A stretch of DNA of 64,000 nucleotides from Phialocephala subalpina. Lineage: Eukaryota > Ascomycota > Leotiomycetes > Helotiales > Mollisiaceae. The notes under the pieces are model-generated. The model was given only the letters and a program-made list of their open reading frames with translations, did not search any database and was not told where the DNA came from. Both the position numbers and the translations under genes were made by a program. The DNA lies in contig FJOG01000045.1 of the NCBI GenBank assembly GCA_900073065.1, forward strand, positions 143,116 through 207,115, read 5' to 3'. This document shows, piece by piece, positions 1 through 10,756 of this stretch. Position 1 is the stretch's first letter; every line of letters starts with the position of its first letter.

Positions 1-437
1 ATTATTAATAATTGGATTTATATAAAAGAAAAAACTCCTGATAAATTTAAAACTTTTTATTTTCATTATATTATTTATTAAATAATATTTTATTATTATT
101 AAACTTTAAATAATAATAATTATTTATATTAAATATTTATTAAATAAATAAAATAAAAATAAAAATTTCAAATAATTATAATTAAAATCAATAAAGAATA
201 ATAAGAATTGATTATTATATATATTAGAGGGCGCTGTCACGTGCGTTCGCCCCTTAGCTCGGCGCTACCCGGCCTCAAGAAGCCGAGCAGCCGCTCAGCT
301 TCTCTTCTTCTTCTCTAAGTTTCAGCGAATTCACTCATTACCCTTGCTCCCTGATCCGAGCCCTTCTTGGTGACCGTTACAATATAAGCGTTTAAAATGG
401 ATATTTTTATTAGTATTCCTTTAGAAATAAAATCTTC
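1..437. repeat. AT-rich RIP-like block with a GC-rich islet
   Basis: Positions 1-230 and about 385-437 are almost pure A/T with no sustained reading frame, which is the usual look of repeat DNA eroded by RIP in filamentous ascomycetes. Between them sits a sharply GC-richer islet (about 228-381) that begins TGTCACG at 235 and ends CCGTTACA at 381. TG...CA ends are typical of LTRs, but no matching second copy or target duplication is visible here, so its origin is not settled. Confidence 0.6.
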
Positions 438-1745
438 TTATATTATAAGCTTGGTAAGATCATCAGTCTCACAGATATTACCAGAAGGCAAGAGAGAGTA
501 GTAAGGAGGATGGCAGATTAATGGAAGCTCTTCAGAGCATAGCGAAAGGGTATCGTACTGAGAGGAAGGAGAGCCCAGAGTCTGACTTGAAGGACCAGAT
601 CCAGGAGTTCGGTCCGTCGAGCTTATGCCGCTGATTAATGGCAGGGAGCCAGCCTGTAACACCGATACCGAATTGTCCAAGGAAATCATGGATAAGGAGA
701 CTTGTCACAGATCTGGTGTGACTGAGCAGTTCAGCGCAGGGGCCTTGTTTTAAGTCTAGGGGCCTGAGGCACCCACATTGTATATAGCATTGCTGGCCCC
801 ACTCTCTCTTCTCTCCTCACCTTAGATTCTAAGAGATACGCAATATCAATCACTATTCTTCACCTACCAGTCTGGCGTAGTGGTCTTGAGCTATCACAAG
901 ACTAGAAAAGAAACCATTAGTAGCATATTAATAAAAGTGGTGAGATAATGAAGTCATGAATGGGGTGGATAAACATATGCCGAGCCATCTGCTGATGCTT
1001 ACTTGTCCACTCCTTGAGCATCTATGGCAGCCTGCATGCCGTCCAGCCGTATATCATATCCAACTTCAGGCTGCTCGCGGGTTTCGACTGCTGGCACTTC
1101 GCGTCTGGGCCTGTTGTGTCGATGGTCCTTCACACGGGAGGATACTTGCATATTCGCGACCCCATTCCAAAAACACGTATGATGGTTTCGTTTATAAACA
1201 TCACGATACTTTTCGCTATGGTAACAGTATCCCTTTATTCCCAGAAACTCCTTGCATGGCCATTATTCATCCATAAAATCATAAACTCATAACTCATGCG
1301 CCATCACAGCCAATGGAGGCGCAGATGTCCTCCATTATGCCTGCTGCTCCAAGGTATCTGCCCGCGAAGTTCGAAGGTCGTGAGGAATAGGAAGGAATTC
1401 GAAATATATGCGAAATATGAGAACCACTGGTACACGAAATCGCGAGTACCTAAACCAAAGAATCGTGGAGAAAAGTCGAATGAGCGTCGTTGGTCTTCGG
1501 CACGGACATGAGTTTCGGCAATGGTGAAGCACCATTATTCGGACTCGCCGTGCTTGCTGTTGCTACAATCGTCGCGGGAGTTATGGGAAAGGTAAACGAA
1601 AGTCCTAAGACGTTGTCGCAAAAAAGATAGTTGTCTGATCTCGGGTGTATGTTAGTCCCTGCCCAAGTAAAGAAAGTCCTAGAGGATGAGTTAAAGAAGT
1701 TTAAACTGACGAACCTTACGAGTCTTCTCTTCATCTACATGTCCT
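438..1745. other. No supportable gene
   Basis: Only short overlapping open frames with no recognisable domain. Positions 780-900 hold pyrimidine-rich sequence (TCTCTCTTCTCTCC) and 900-1740 mixed-composition DNA. I see no gene I can defend. A degraded transposon is possible given the flanking AT-rich block. Confidence 0.5.
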
Positions 1746-3322
1746 TTACCAAGTTTCTAGCTCGTGCAGCCGGAAGTCCTGCTGGTTTCCAATCGCGACA
1801 GCGTCTGGAGTACACAAGTTGGACGTGCTCGACATTGACGACAGCGACGACAGAGACGACAGAGACGACAGCGACGACGAAGTGCTCTGCCTGCCGAAGG
1901 AGAATTGTGTGAATTGCGTAGTAGCAGTCCTCTCGCTCCCCCACTCAGCTACAATCGCCTCAGGTTCAGGGTGCGCTCGCTGTTGCGCTGATATGTACTC
2001 GTGAAGTGCACTGGAAGCACGGGTTGACGTGCGATAGTCGCTATTCGCTTCTGCAGAGCCTACTGGGTGGTAGACGGGTCTGGAGTCCTTTGGAACATTG
2101 GCACTTATTGAATTGCGAGCGGACTCAATTGTACTTGATAATTGAGATGCTTTGGATGCGGAGTTTGGCATGGCATTGAGTCTTTCGAAATTCCTTTGAC
2201 ACTGCTCGTGTTCCTTTTCATCTGTGGCTTGTTGTTCTTGATTTGCATGTTAGCATATCTGTTTGTGAACAAATTATATGCGAGCTTACCCTTAGTCTTA
2301 GTCTTGCGGGTCTTACGCAAAGCACCAACCCGGCTAGTCGAAGCCTCCGAGGTAGAATCATCACCTGCTGCTACATCGAGCTGGCCAACCAAAGATTTTC
2401 CTGTCGTCTTTCGGTACTTCCTGATGAAGTCCTCCCCAAGCAGAATTCCAAAGTCGGGACCATCTTCGACGATTCTGAGTTTGGCCTTGCATGATGCCAG
2501 CTGCGGCCACTTGAAACGCACCGTCACCTCGATGGATCTTGTTGGCGTGGTCTCTTCGGCCGAGATGACTCCTTGCAGGGGTTCCATATCTTTCCGAGCG
2601 AGAGGACGCGTTTTGAAGCCAACTTCATCTGCTGTTCTCCGACTGATCACGCTCGTGTCGGCTCCCGTGTCAATCCTGACGTAGCGTTCGCGTATGTTGC
2701 CGCGCTCGTCTTCCATCTCGATGTATACTTCGAACCCGCTACGACGTTTGTTCTTCGACTCGACCGTGGCAACGAGCCGAGAATGAATGGTTGATTGGAG
2801 AATCTGGGGCCCCAAGATGGGATTTTCGAAGACTTCTTCTGCGTGGGCATGCAGACTCTCTTCAGACACCTGATTCAAGTCGAATGATGAATCGAAAGGG
2901 TTCGTGGCTGTAGGTATTGGAGCAGGAGCACGGTCCAGGAAAGTCTCGTTCCCTAGGCAGACCAGTTTCCACATAGCATCTGTGCCGATAATATCGCGGA
3001 CACGAATGAGATCTGGATGTGCAAGTATGTAGCTCTCAAGAATCGACGCAATCGACGAGGATGGCAGGTTTTGGTCGACAGGAGATACCAAACGAGCGAG
3101 CTCGCCCTGTGCAGCTGGCAGAATGCCGGCTGTAGTTGGTAATGGAGACTGAATGGGTAACATATTGTGCGGAGAAAGGAGAGTGCAAGGCTTCGTGGTG
3201 GAGGCGTGGATGGGGGAAGCTTGTCGTGAAGTATCTTGAGGTCCCAAGTGTGAGGGATCTGCCACCATCTTGTGCATGGCCGACATTTCCATCACTTTGC
3301 GATCATGGATTTGATCGGCCAT
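1746..3322 (-). CDS. Retropepsin-like (aspartyl protease fold) protein, two exons
   Basis: Predicted 504-aa protein from two exons (3322-2290 and 2227-1746) joined by a 62-bp intron with donor GTAAGC, branch-like GCTAAC and acceptor AAG; splicing at these sites keeps one frame to the stop. The middle of the protein (about residues 215-315) has the hallmarks of a retroviral-type aspartyl protease: IDTGADTSVIS (active-site D-T-G-A) and, about 80 residues on, FGILLGEDF, matching the hydrophobic-hydrophobic-G motif. The N-terminus is Pro/Ser-rich. The C-terminus contains a Ser-Ser-Leu repeat encoded by a GAC/GACAGA microsatellite (1835-1880). No reverse transcriptase, integrase or LTR pair adjoins it and it is spliced, so it looks like a host-type or domesticated gene rather than a live element. 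Substrate unknown. Confidence 0.65.
1835..1880. repeat. Trinucleotide microsatellite (GAC/GACAGA)n
   Basis: An imperfect run of GACGACAGCGACGACAGAGA units. On the minus strand it lies in the last exon of the retropepsin-like gene and encodes the Ser/Leu repeat near the C-terminus, so length changes in multiples of three would alter that tail without breaking the frame. Confidence 0.75.
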
Positions 3323-3829
3323 GCTTGGATGGAGAATAGTGCAACAAAAAGTCGCTTGTTTGCGAAGCGTCGCACTTTCTGATATGCAGTGAAGTTAGGA
3401 AAAGGTGGAGGTGGCCTGATTCCTTGCCTTAGAGCTATCACAAGCACAGAACACCGATCGCAAGAAGTCGATTCGAAGAGTGGTTGGGTTCGTTCACGCA
3501 TTTGTCAACATTAAGGCAATTGTTAACAATGCCTATGTCATGAGAACTGAGACGATTCGGCGCACTATTTCCTGACAATTCTGTTGATATCCATCTCAAT
3601 CATTTAATTCATGCCATGGATTGATGAGGTACGTACCTGGAAGCTCTCACCAGTCGGGCGTGGGTGTTGAAGCTTTGTCAGCGGAGACAGCGACGGCGGT
3701 TGTCAACTTGCCGAGAACGCCCAAAAGCAGCTGCAACGAGCCTTGTCCATCTCACGTATAAAAAGGGAGCAGCTCTAGCTAGATTATCTAGCTCTCCCTC
3801 TCAGTCAAGACCTAGGCTGGCTGATCCTC
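3323..3829. other. Divergent intergenic region
   Basis: About 500 bp between the divergent retropepsin-like (-) and DUF6594 (+) genes; presumably holds both promoters. Apart from the TATA-like element given separately I see no structured feature. Confidence 0.4.
3757..3764 (+). promoter_or_regulatory. TATA-like box of the DUF6594 gene
   Basis: TATAAAAA lies 66 bp upstream of the ATG at 3830, in otherwise mixed-composition sequence. Position and sequence fit a fungal core promoter; function is inferred from sequence only. Confidence 0.45.
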
Positions 3830-4898
3830 ATGTCAGGCTATACAAAGCTAGCGTCCTTTATGGTTGACAAGCACCACCCTATTCTCAGGAAGTACCAACA
3901 TCTAGCTGCTCGTGACCTTTTATATTTACAGGCTGAGCTCTGCGACCTGGACTTCAAGTACAATTCAATTGCTAGAAAGGATGCACACGAGGAGGATGAG
4001 AGGCAGTTCTACGATCGGGACTGGCTACATCTGGGGACTTCTCACCAGCGAGGCTTGGGTGGTGAGCAATGGACAGCCGCGCTTGCAATCAGAGCTAAGT
4101 TGAGGGAATACTGTGAGTTTACAACCCTTTTCTGACTCTTCATCTGACACCGCAATCTGAACTGCCTGCAGATGCTGCTGTATCTGAATACTGGCGCATA
4201 GCTTCGCTTCCTGAGCCAAAGCCAACAGAGCGTTCTTTACTTCATGACTGGATCAGAAGCCCATCTTCAGGTGGCGGTTGCGGATTTCTTGGCCGTGACT
4301 TGGGAGGATTTGAGCAACCATCAATTTATGATGAACTCCATCAGAATGACCTTGCCATTCTCTCTGATAGTCACGGGGAAGACGACTTATTCACCGAGTT
4401 CGTCAAGGGGCCGCTTCTGACATGTTATCACCGGCTCTTACGATACAGAAGAGTAAGTCACCCCTTCCCGAGGACGTATGGAGTGTATTATTAAGCACAA
4501 CTAACCATACTCGCAAGCCCCCCCTCCCTATAGATCCGGAAAACCCTCCGGTTGGTGACAATCGCAGCGATTTACATCACTACAGTGACCGCGGAATTCA
4601 GAAAATCACCAATATCCTTGGAATTATGTTTTCATCTTTAGTACCTTTGTTGTCTATTGTGGTTTTGTCATTTATTAGCAATGGGGGTGCGAGGCTTGGC
4701 GTTATGTGCCTTTTCACGGTCCTGTTTTCCTTATGCCTTGCTGTTGCTACCAAAGCTCGTCGAGTGGAGATATTTGCTGCAACTGCTGCGTGAGTCTCCT
4801 GCTGATGCCGTTCCGTAATACAATGCTAACCCGGCCCTAGTTTCGCAAGCGTTCAGGTAGTCTTCATTGGAAGTTCCAACGTTACTTTGTCAGCATAG
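3830..4898 (+). CDS. DUF6594 family membrane protein, four exons
   Basis: Predicted 297-aa protein from exons 3830-4112, 4172-4452, 4518-4789 and 4841-4898; all three introns (59, 65, 51 bp) have GT..AG ends and the joined frame is open to TAG. The N-terminus begins GYTKLASFMVDKH and continues with NLLYLQAEL-like and DRDWLHLG motifs, characteristic of fungal DUF6594 proteins. The C-terminal third carries HHYSDRGIQKITNILG followed by three hydrophobic stretches (IMFSSLVPLLSIVVLSFI; GVMCLFTVLFSLCLAV; FASVQVVFIGS), the usual three-helix anchor of the family, and ends in NVTLSA. The family is widespread in ascomycetes, often multicopy, with no established biochemical role. Confidence 0.85.
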
Positions 4899-5119
4899 AC
4901 TGAGGGGCATTCTTGCATGCGGGTATGAGCTCTACGGGGCACGTTTTGATATTGTCACTAGCTAAACTTGTAACAAAGTCCAACATGTATAAAGCAAAGC
5001 TTCTAGAGGGGACTCCAATTTTCTGATCATGGCTCTTCATACCCTAACGCAATATACATACAGATTCCCTATAACCGGCTCTCGTATTTATCTTAAGTAA
5101 ATCGATGCCTTCAATTGTA

Positions 5120-6045
5120 GGATCCTATATGAAATTACTAATCTGCATTGCAAATTCACAAGTCCTCAAATAGTAATTATTTGATCAAATTAAAGAAATA
5201 TTTTTCTCTTTCTTATATTCCTTACAAAGATTTTATTTATTATTTTCGTTATATTATTACTCGAAATCTATTGGTATTATATGAACTTATTAAATATATA
5301 CTCGAAATATTATATATATTTTATTTTAAAATATTAATAAAATTAATATTAAATTCCAAATATAATCTTATTATATATTTATATATATTATAAAATAAAT
5401 TTTTTCGTATATAAATAAATTTAAATATAATATATATAATATATAAAAAATTTTTAAGATATTTATTTTATTAATATTATATATATTATTCTATTATATA
5501 AAAAAATATTAAATATCGAAAATAAATAATTTTAATATAAAACGAATATATATTCGATAAATTTCAAGTAATTAAAGTTTATTCTAAATATATTAAATAT
5601 TATAATCTTATATATATGATTTTATATTCTTTATATAATATTTTTATAATTAAAGTTTCTTTGATTTTAATTATTAAGAATATTATTATTTTAATTAATT
5701 ATAATTAAATATTATATATTTTTTAAAATTCTTATATTAATATTTTATATAATTATTATAATATTATTAAAAATTTAAAAATAATAAAAAAATTTAAACT
5801 TTTATTTATTTATTATATATAATTTTCAATATAATTAATAATATATCAAATATCGAAAAATAAAAATTTTAATATTAAATAAATATATATTAATTATATT
5901 TATATATTATAAATAAATTTCAATTAGATTTTGGATTAATCCAAATAAAATTTTGAAGTATTATAACGATAGAAATTTCTTTTTTGAGTTTTAACTTACG
6001 TTTTGGTTAAATGGTAATTTTTTAAAGTAAATAATATTTTTAGGG
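5120..6045. repeat. AT-rich, RIP-like block
   Basis: About 930 bp composed almost entirely of A and T, with TA/AT dinucleotides dominating and abrupt boundaries to normal-composition DNA on both sides. The one open frame in it is an AT-composition artefact (Ile/Tyr/Leu/Lys only). Most likely an eroded transposable element; no family can be assigned. Confidence 0.75.
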
Positions 6046-6611
6046 GGTATACATTTGCTATGTCTATGCACTGGGAGTGGAAATCGGTTACCTGGCTTCA
6101 CCGAGCCCACTCACCGAAAGGCTCTCGCAATGACCATCGTGATGAAACGCAAGACGCGATCTACAGGCTCTGTTGCGCCCAGCTTTCTTGCTGCTTTCAA
6201 CTCACCGATTAGGCTGCCTCACCGGCGCATGTTTTGCTACGGTGCCTCAGGCCACGTTCTACGCCCTCACGCCCTCACCAGTTGCTGAAGCCATCAACGG
6301 AATTTTTTTAAGATTTCATTTTCATGTTAGAAGAATGATTATCCTCTTGGAAAGGATGCGCAACCTTGCTAGCAGGCACAATGTCGCTCATGAAGTATGG
6401 TCATGATGATTTTTCTAGAAGTGGAAGTATAAAGGTAAGTACTCGAGTGGGGCGCGAGGCTGCAAAATAGCCCAGCCTCATGATTCAGCTGCAACCTCGC
6501 ATAAGGCGCTCTCGCAATTGCGCATTTTTGCCAACATATATGTCGACAGGACTGCTGTCCCTATCCCTCGAAACTACTCTTCATTGTCGCAAATGAGCTG
6601 AGGTAATCGTA
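6046..6611. other. No supportable gene
   Basis: Normal-composition sequence between the AT-rich block and the next gene. Two overlapping frames of 77 codons have no recognisable domain. A degraded gene is possible but nothing supports a call. Confidence 0.35.
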
Positions 6612-8419
6612 ATGCAACTTGCCTTCAAACGTCTGCGTCGTTTCTTCACTGGTCGCAATGCCAACGAGCGACAGTGTGTGGTAAGCAATATATCCGATCT
6701 TGACAACAGGGCGGAACTGATAAGGCGAAGTCAGGATTCGAGCTGCTTGTCGAATTGTATAAACCACCGCGTATCGACTCATCGCAGCCTCGGCTCTCAG
6801 AAGCAGCCTATATACCGAGCAACGAGGGGAATTATATGTCGCACAACCTTGCAGAGGAAATGGGGCTCGATTCCAAGGATGGCATAGCAGAGCTCTGCTT
6901 GAGGCTACAAACCCCGAGCTCAGTTCAGTATGATTTCCAGATGTGCTTCAAGATTGTACGGGATTTGCCCTGCGCTGTGATGATTGGGAAAGACGACTGG
7001 GACGCGAAGTTCTTGACAGGCGCCACCGAGAAAGACTTTTCAAGATCCTACGATTTTTCCAACATACCGGTATCGCGCAGGGACTCTTGGATAGCGCGAG
7101 CCCAAAGAACGATGTCTTGGACATCTTCTACTCAAACAAGGAGCAACTCTCGGCAATCATCTTTCTTCTCTAGAACGTCACAACGTCAGCCCACCACGGA
7201 CTCATGTGGTATAGCTAATACTGTTGCGCCTTCTGCGACTGGTCAAGCAGCAAACTCAAATTTTGAGGAAGATCCAAGAAGGGGCTTCAACACCGACAAG
7301 CATGCACAAAGGTCCTATGCAGAGAGTGGACTGCAAAATGTTGATCGAAGACTATCTCCGGTAGATGAAATCACTCCTGGGGCACAGCACGAACTCGACA
7401 TTCAGAGTGGCGAGACTGGCAAAGATCATATTCATGAATATGATACATTACATAGAGATCTGCCAACGAAGCGCATTTCTTATCAGCGGACAGGTGCGTG
7501 GACAGACAGAGGTGGAATAGTGGAGGAGCCGGAACCGCTAGTAGTGATGTCTGATACGTTCGAAAATGAAGCGGAAAGGCTCCCCGGTTCCCCACCCGAG
7601 CAGCAAAGAACGTTGCACATTATGAAAAATGATGTGCCGCGTAGAGGTGAAACTTCTCGTGAAAGCTCAGAATTTCACGATGGCGCAAATGTCTCTCTGT
7701 CGTCAAACACCAGGATTACCGAAATACCACCCTCATCCCGCTTCTCAGACAAATCTAGCTCTGAACGTCGACAGGAGGCGCGGAGCCCGAGTGTGCAAAC
7801 TGCAAAAGCCAGGGAAGATGATGTGATAAGCTCAGAAGATCCGGATGTTGCCGCAGGCTTGGTGGAAGTTGCCTCCAGCAATTTGACACGATCTAAGAGC
7901 CCGCAAGTCAGTGGTGCGGCTCAAAGCTTCCAGAATTACGGGAATATAATTTCCCCTGTACTAGAACCTCTGATCTTATCTGCGGGGAATGCTCCAGAAC
8001 ACATAACGGAGAGCTATGACATATCTTTGTCATGTGGAATGGATGGATCTCTCCAGCACGACAGAGGTGTACCTCAGCCGTCAAATAATCCTGTGGAATC
8101 TTCAGTCTCGTCAAAGACCTCGAGGAACTCCTCACAAAAGAAGCAAAAGAAGTATAGACCTAGGCGAATCAAAAACATCGAAAATACTCCAGCGATCAGA
8201 CGCGCGAGAGCCAGAGCTACAGCCACATCAGCTGAGAAACCAAAGCCAACTTCAGATGACTATTGGATCTACCATGAAACCATCAAGAAACTCTATCATA
8301 TTGACTCGGATACTGGGTCAACAAAGTGGTACTCTGATTCCGATTCGGAAGATTCTTCCGACGAGGGGGACTATAGTCCAGAATCTATGACTCAAGTTTC
8401 GCCTACATATCCACAATAA
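6612..8419 (+). CDS. Ser-rich protein with degenerate retropepsin-like N-terminus
   Basis: The open frame runs to TAA at 8417-8419 and is certain from about 6788 onward. A likely first exon is 6612-6680 (ATG at 6612, donor GTAAGC at 6681), joined to an acceptor at 6787 (107-bp intron); an acceptor at 6709 also keeps frame but would give a 29-bp intron. The N-terminal 100 residues contain NYMSHNLAEEMGL and LPCAVMIGKDDWDAKF, whose order and spacing recall the strand-loop and GxD motifs of retropepsin-like folds, but no D-T/S-G catalytic triad is visible. About 400 residues of Ser/Glu/Arg-rich low-complexity sequence follow, then a basic patch (KKQKKYRPRRIK) and an acidic tail with DSDSEDSSDEGD. 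Function unknown; fold assignment is tentative. Confidence 0.55.
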
Positions 8420-8436
8420 CGAGCATTTGACTCCTA

Positions 8437-8454
8437 GGCTGCTGCTCAGCAGCC
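8437..8454. terminator. Inverted repeat just after the stop codon
   Basis: GGCTGCTG-CT-CAGCAGCC is a perfect 8-bp stem with a 2-bp loop, starting 18 bp after the stop of the Ser-rich gene. It could fold in the 3' UTR; a termination role is only a guess, since fungal termination does not normally rely on hairpins. Confidence 0.3.
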
Positions 8455-8520
8455 CACACGTGAACGGCTCTGATCCCAACCTAGGAGCTTCACCTAGGAG
8501 CCCAGCCCCTAAGCTTTCTT

Positions 8521-8591
8521 GAGTATGCTCTAAACTGAGTTTCGCCCGAGTATGCTCTAAATTACTTTGCTTGAACATGCTCTAAACTGAG
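8521..8591. repeat. Three spaced copies of a 15-19 bp direct repeat
   Basis: GAGTATGCTCTAAACTGAG (8521), GAGTATGCTCTAAAT (8548) and GAACATGCTCTAAACTGAG (8573) are spaced 27 and 25 bp apart downstream of the Ser-rich gene. Core ATGCTCTAAA is invariant. Origin and role unknown. Confidence 0.7.
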
Positions 8592-9190
8592 CTGAGCTTC
8601 TTTCCTATTATATGCAGTCAACCGCTTCAAGGTCTGCTTAGACGGGGTTTACCATGGCGTTTCGGACTCGCTGCTATAATCCTGGATACCGCCAGTCCTG
8701 ATACTTGGTAATGTGGACAGCGGGAACTAGTAGTCTGTGCCTTTTGTATACTCTTGCCCTGTTGGTAACAGTCCGATCTCACTGGATCTACATTTCAACG
8801 GTGATTGGATGGCGTTTGCCATCCCCTTCTTTGACAACGTCTTACTGTGATTAGACCGCAGTTATCTAGATTGCATGGTCTCACAGTACCGCGGGGTTTC
8901 GTATCCTTCTGCTCGACCTGGACTACCACGTACAAAAACTGCTTCTGTATGCTTCAGTACCTCTGGTGCCACGAGCATAACACAAGCATGTCAACGGCAG
9001 TATGATCAAAGCAACCTAAAGCTCACTCCATGACAAACATCGGCTAAGCAATAACTCCAGCATCTACTGGGTTGAGTGAGGCTATAGAGCTGGCACAGTA
9101 CATTCGGCAAGACCAGGTGACTTGGAAAAAATTCAGCGAGGACAATTTGGGTAGTGAGTATTGGCGGAAGGTGGCTGTGTTTATGTTCAC
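8592..9190. other. No gene seen
   Basis: About 600 bp of unremarkable composition between the repeat and the M20D pseudogene. No open frame with a recognisable domain on either strand. Confidence 0.4.
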
Positions 9191-10160
9191 TTATATATTT
9201 GATTCTATTCGCAAGCCTCGTTCTTGCTGACAATTGAGCTCCTCAGCTGTGTGTAGTCTAAGCAAAGCCTTCGCCTTGCTACCCCTCAAAGCCTCGGCAT
9301 GCGCAAAGTCTGTCTCTGCAGCCCCGCGAGAAGGTATCGAGTGGAGCAAGCCGTTCGCACCGATCTCGAACATTACCTGGATCCCTGGTATGATGTATGA
9401 ACAGCTCCCGAACTCTCTAGGTTGATTTCGGCAGTCAAGCGAGAACACAGGATAGTCTTCTGACTTATGTGCTTCCTCTGGTCATGCTTGATCTTAGCCT
9501 CCTCCACTATAATCATCTTCGACGACTCGAAGTCAAGATGTTGAATCCTGTACTGTCAATACTGCTTTGCCAAAGCGTTCTTCGTAATGAAATCCTCGTA
9601 CAGTGTGTACCAGTCGATGTCAAGTTTACAGCCAGTAGTTTCAGCCGCCGACGTAAAGATCGGAGCAAATGTCCTTTCAGCAACTCAATCTCGGCCATAG
9701 TATTCGACCGAATAGAAGACGGTCCCTCCACACGATCAGGAATATGATTCGATCATTTCACAGCTTCCAAGATAGCACCCTGAATACTATCCGACTTCCT
9801 AATCTACTGCTTCAGCAGCGCCATCCCCTGATATGTTATCACAATCGCATCACAAGCAATCACAGTCCGAGGAGCTGTAGCCGCATACGCAGCAACTCCA
9901 TGATATTCCATACGAATTTGCTACGATACTTTTGCTGCGCACACTGGAGTCGAGAAAGTGGGCATACTATGGGCCATGACGCACATGTGACAATCTTTCC
10001 ATGGTCTTTGTTTTGCCATAGCCACTTTCCGCCCCGGTTTCTTCGGCTGGGGTTCCCATTACAAGTCCAGGGATTTGTTCGGTCATCATGAGAGCCTCGA
10101 CACTGACATTCCACATTGCTAGTGCTGTATCTAGCAAGGTTAACAAGCTTTACAAATTTT
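9191..10160 (-). pseudogene. Decayed M20D amidohydrolase (PM20D2/AbgB-like)
   Basis: Read on the minus strand in shifting frames, this region aligns piecewise with the intact M20D gene at 10757-12205: PGLVMGTPAEETGAE (about 10070) matches the conserved GTPAEE block; then EYHGVAAYAATAP, IRKSDSIQGAI and IPDRVEGPSSIRS match the dimerisation lid; then a TTGCKLDIDWYTLYEDF-like block; and finally PGIQVMFEIG and GAAETDFAHAEAL match the C-terminal motif around 9270-9390. At least four in-frame stops and several frame changes separate the blocks, and the HACGHN metal-binding region is missing at the 5' end. It is clearly a dead copy, in inverted orientation and about 600 bp from the intact gene. Confidence 0.8.
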
Positions 10161-10756
10161 GAAGTGAAGGGTAACTTGCCGCTGACATGGAATGTTGTCT
10201 GGTCCGGTACACTTCAACCTAGAAAGAAGTCAGCCCCAATTTGAAGTACTACTTAGAATGTCTCAGCCCAATTGGCTCCTCACTTCAATTTCCTACAGCG
10301 AAGACAAGCTGACAAAGACCTTCAGAATTGGCCCGTCAATCGTGAGTTGGAAATTCACGTACTCCTTCCGAAGGAGCCAGGCATACCTTGATGGGTCTGC
10401 CATGTTCAAGCTCCACCTAGAGTTGAGAGAAATTAGTGCCTCTGTTATCAGAGAGCGTAGGATTGACTGTGCCTCTAGTTCACATTTTGGAAGAAGCTGG
10501 GGTAATTTCTTCGTTGTCATTTTCATACCTTCACCCCACTTTTGGCAGGTAGACTGCCATTCGGTCGGGCCGATTACTTACATGCCCGACATCAAGACCT
10601 TTAAACAAAATAATCGGTGTAGCAGAATTTCATCACTGCATTTGATTGAAGGAAACTCTCAGCCAAATTTGGTCTATGGCCTTTTTTGGATTATAATTTT
10701 CGAACTTTATAAACTATCCTCGGATCGTCCCACCGAACGTCGAAAGCATTCTCAGA
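10161..10756. other. Intergenic region between the two M20D copies
   Basis: A 211-codon open frame (10192-10827, +) crosses the start of the intact M20D gene in another frame and has no recognisable domain; I treat it as chance. CGGTCGGGCCGATT near 10561 is a CGG-type inverted pair of the kind zinc-cluster regulators bind, but a single occurrence is weak evidence. Confidence 0.35.

Noticed and set aside
886..3442. TTGTGATAGCTC-type sequence occurs at both ends (about 899 and 3441, minus strand) of the retropepsin-like gene, suggesting paired LTRs
   Set aside because: Only about 12 bp match and the sequences diverge at once afterwards; the right-hand copy is just 120 bp from the start codon, too close for a normal LTR. 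Treated as coincidence.
5148..5393. 81-codon plus-strand frame in the AT-rich block
   Set aside because: Composed of Ile, Tyr, Leu, Lys and Phe codons only, as expected from A/T composition; no coding signal.
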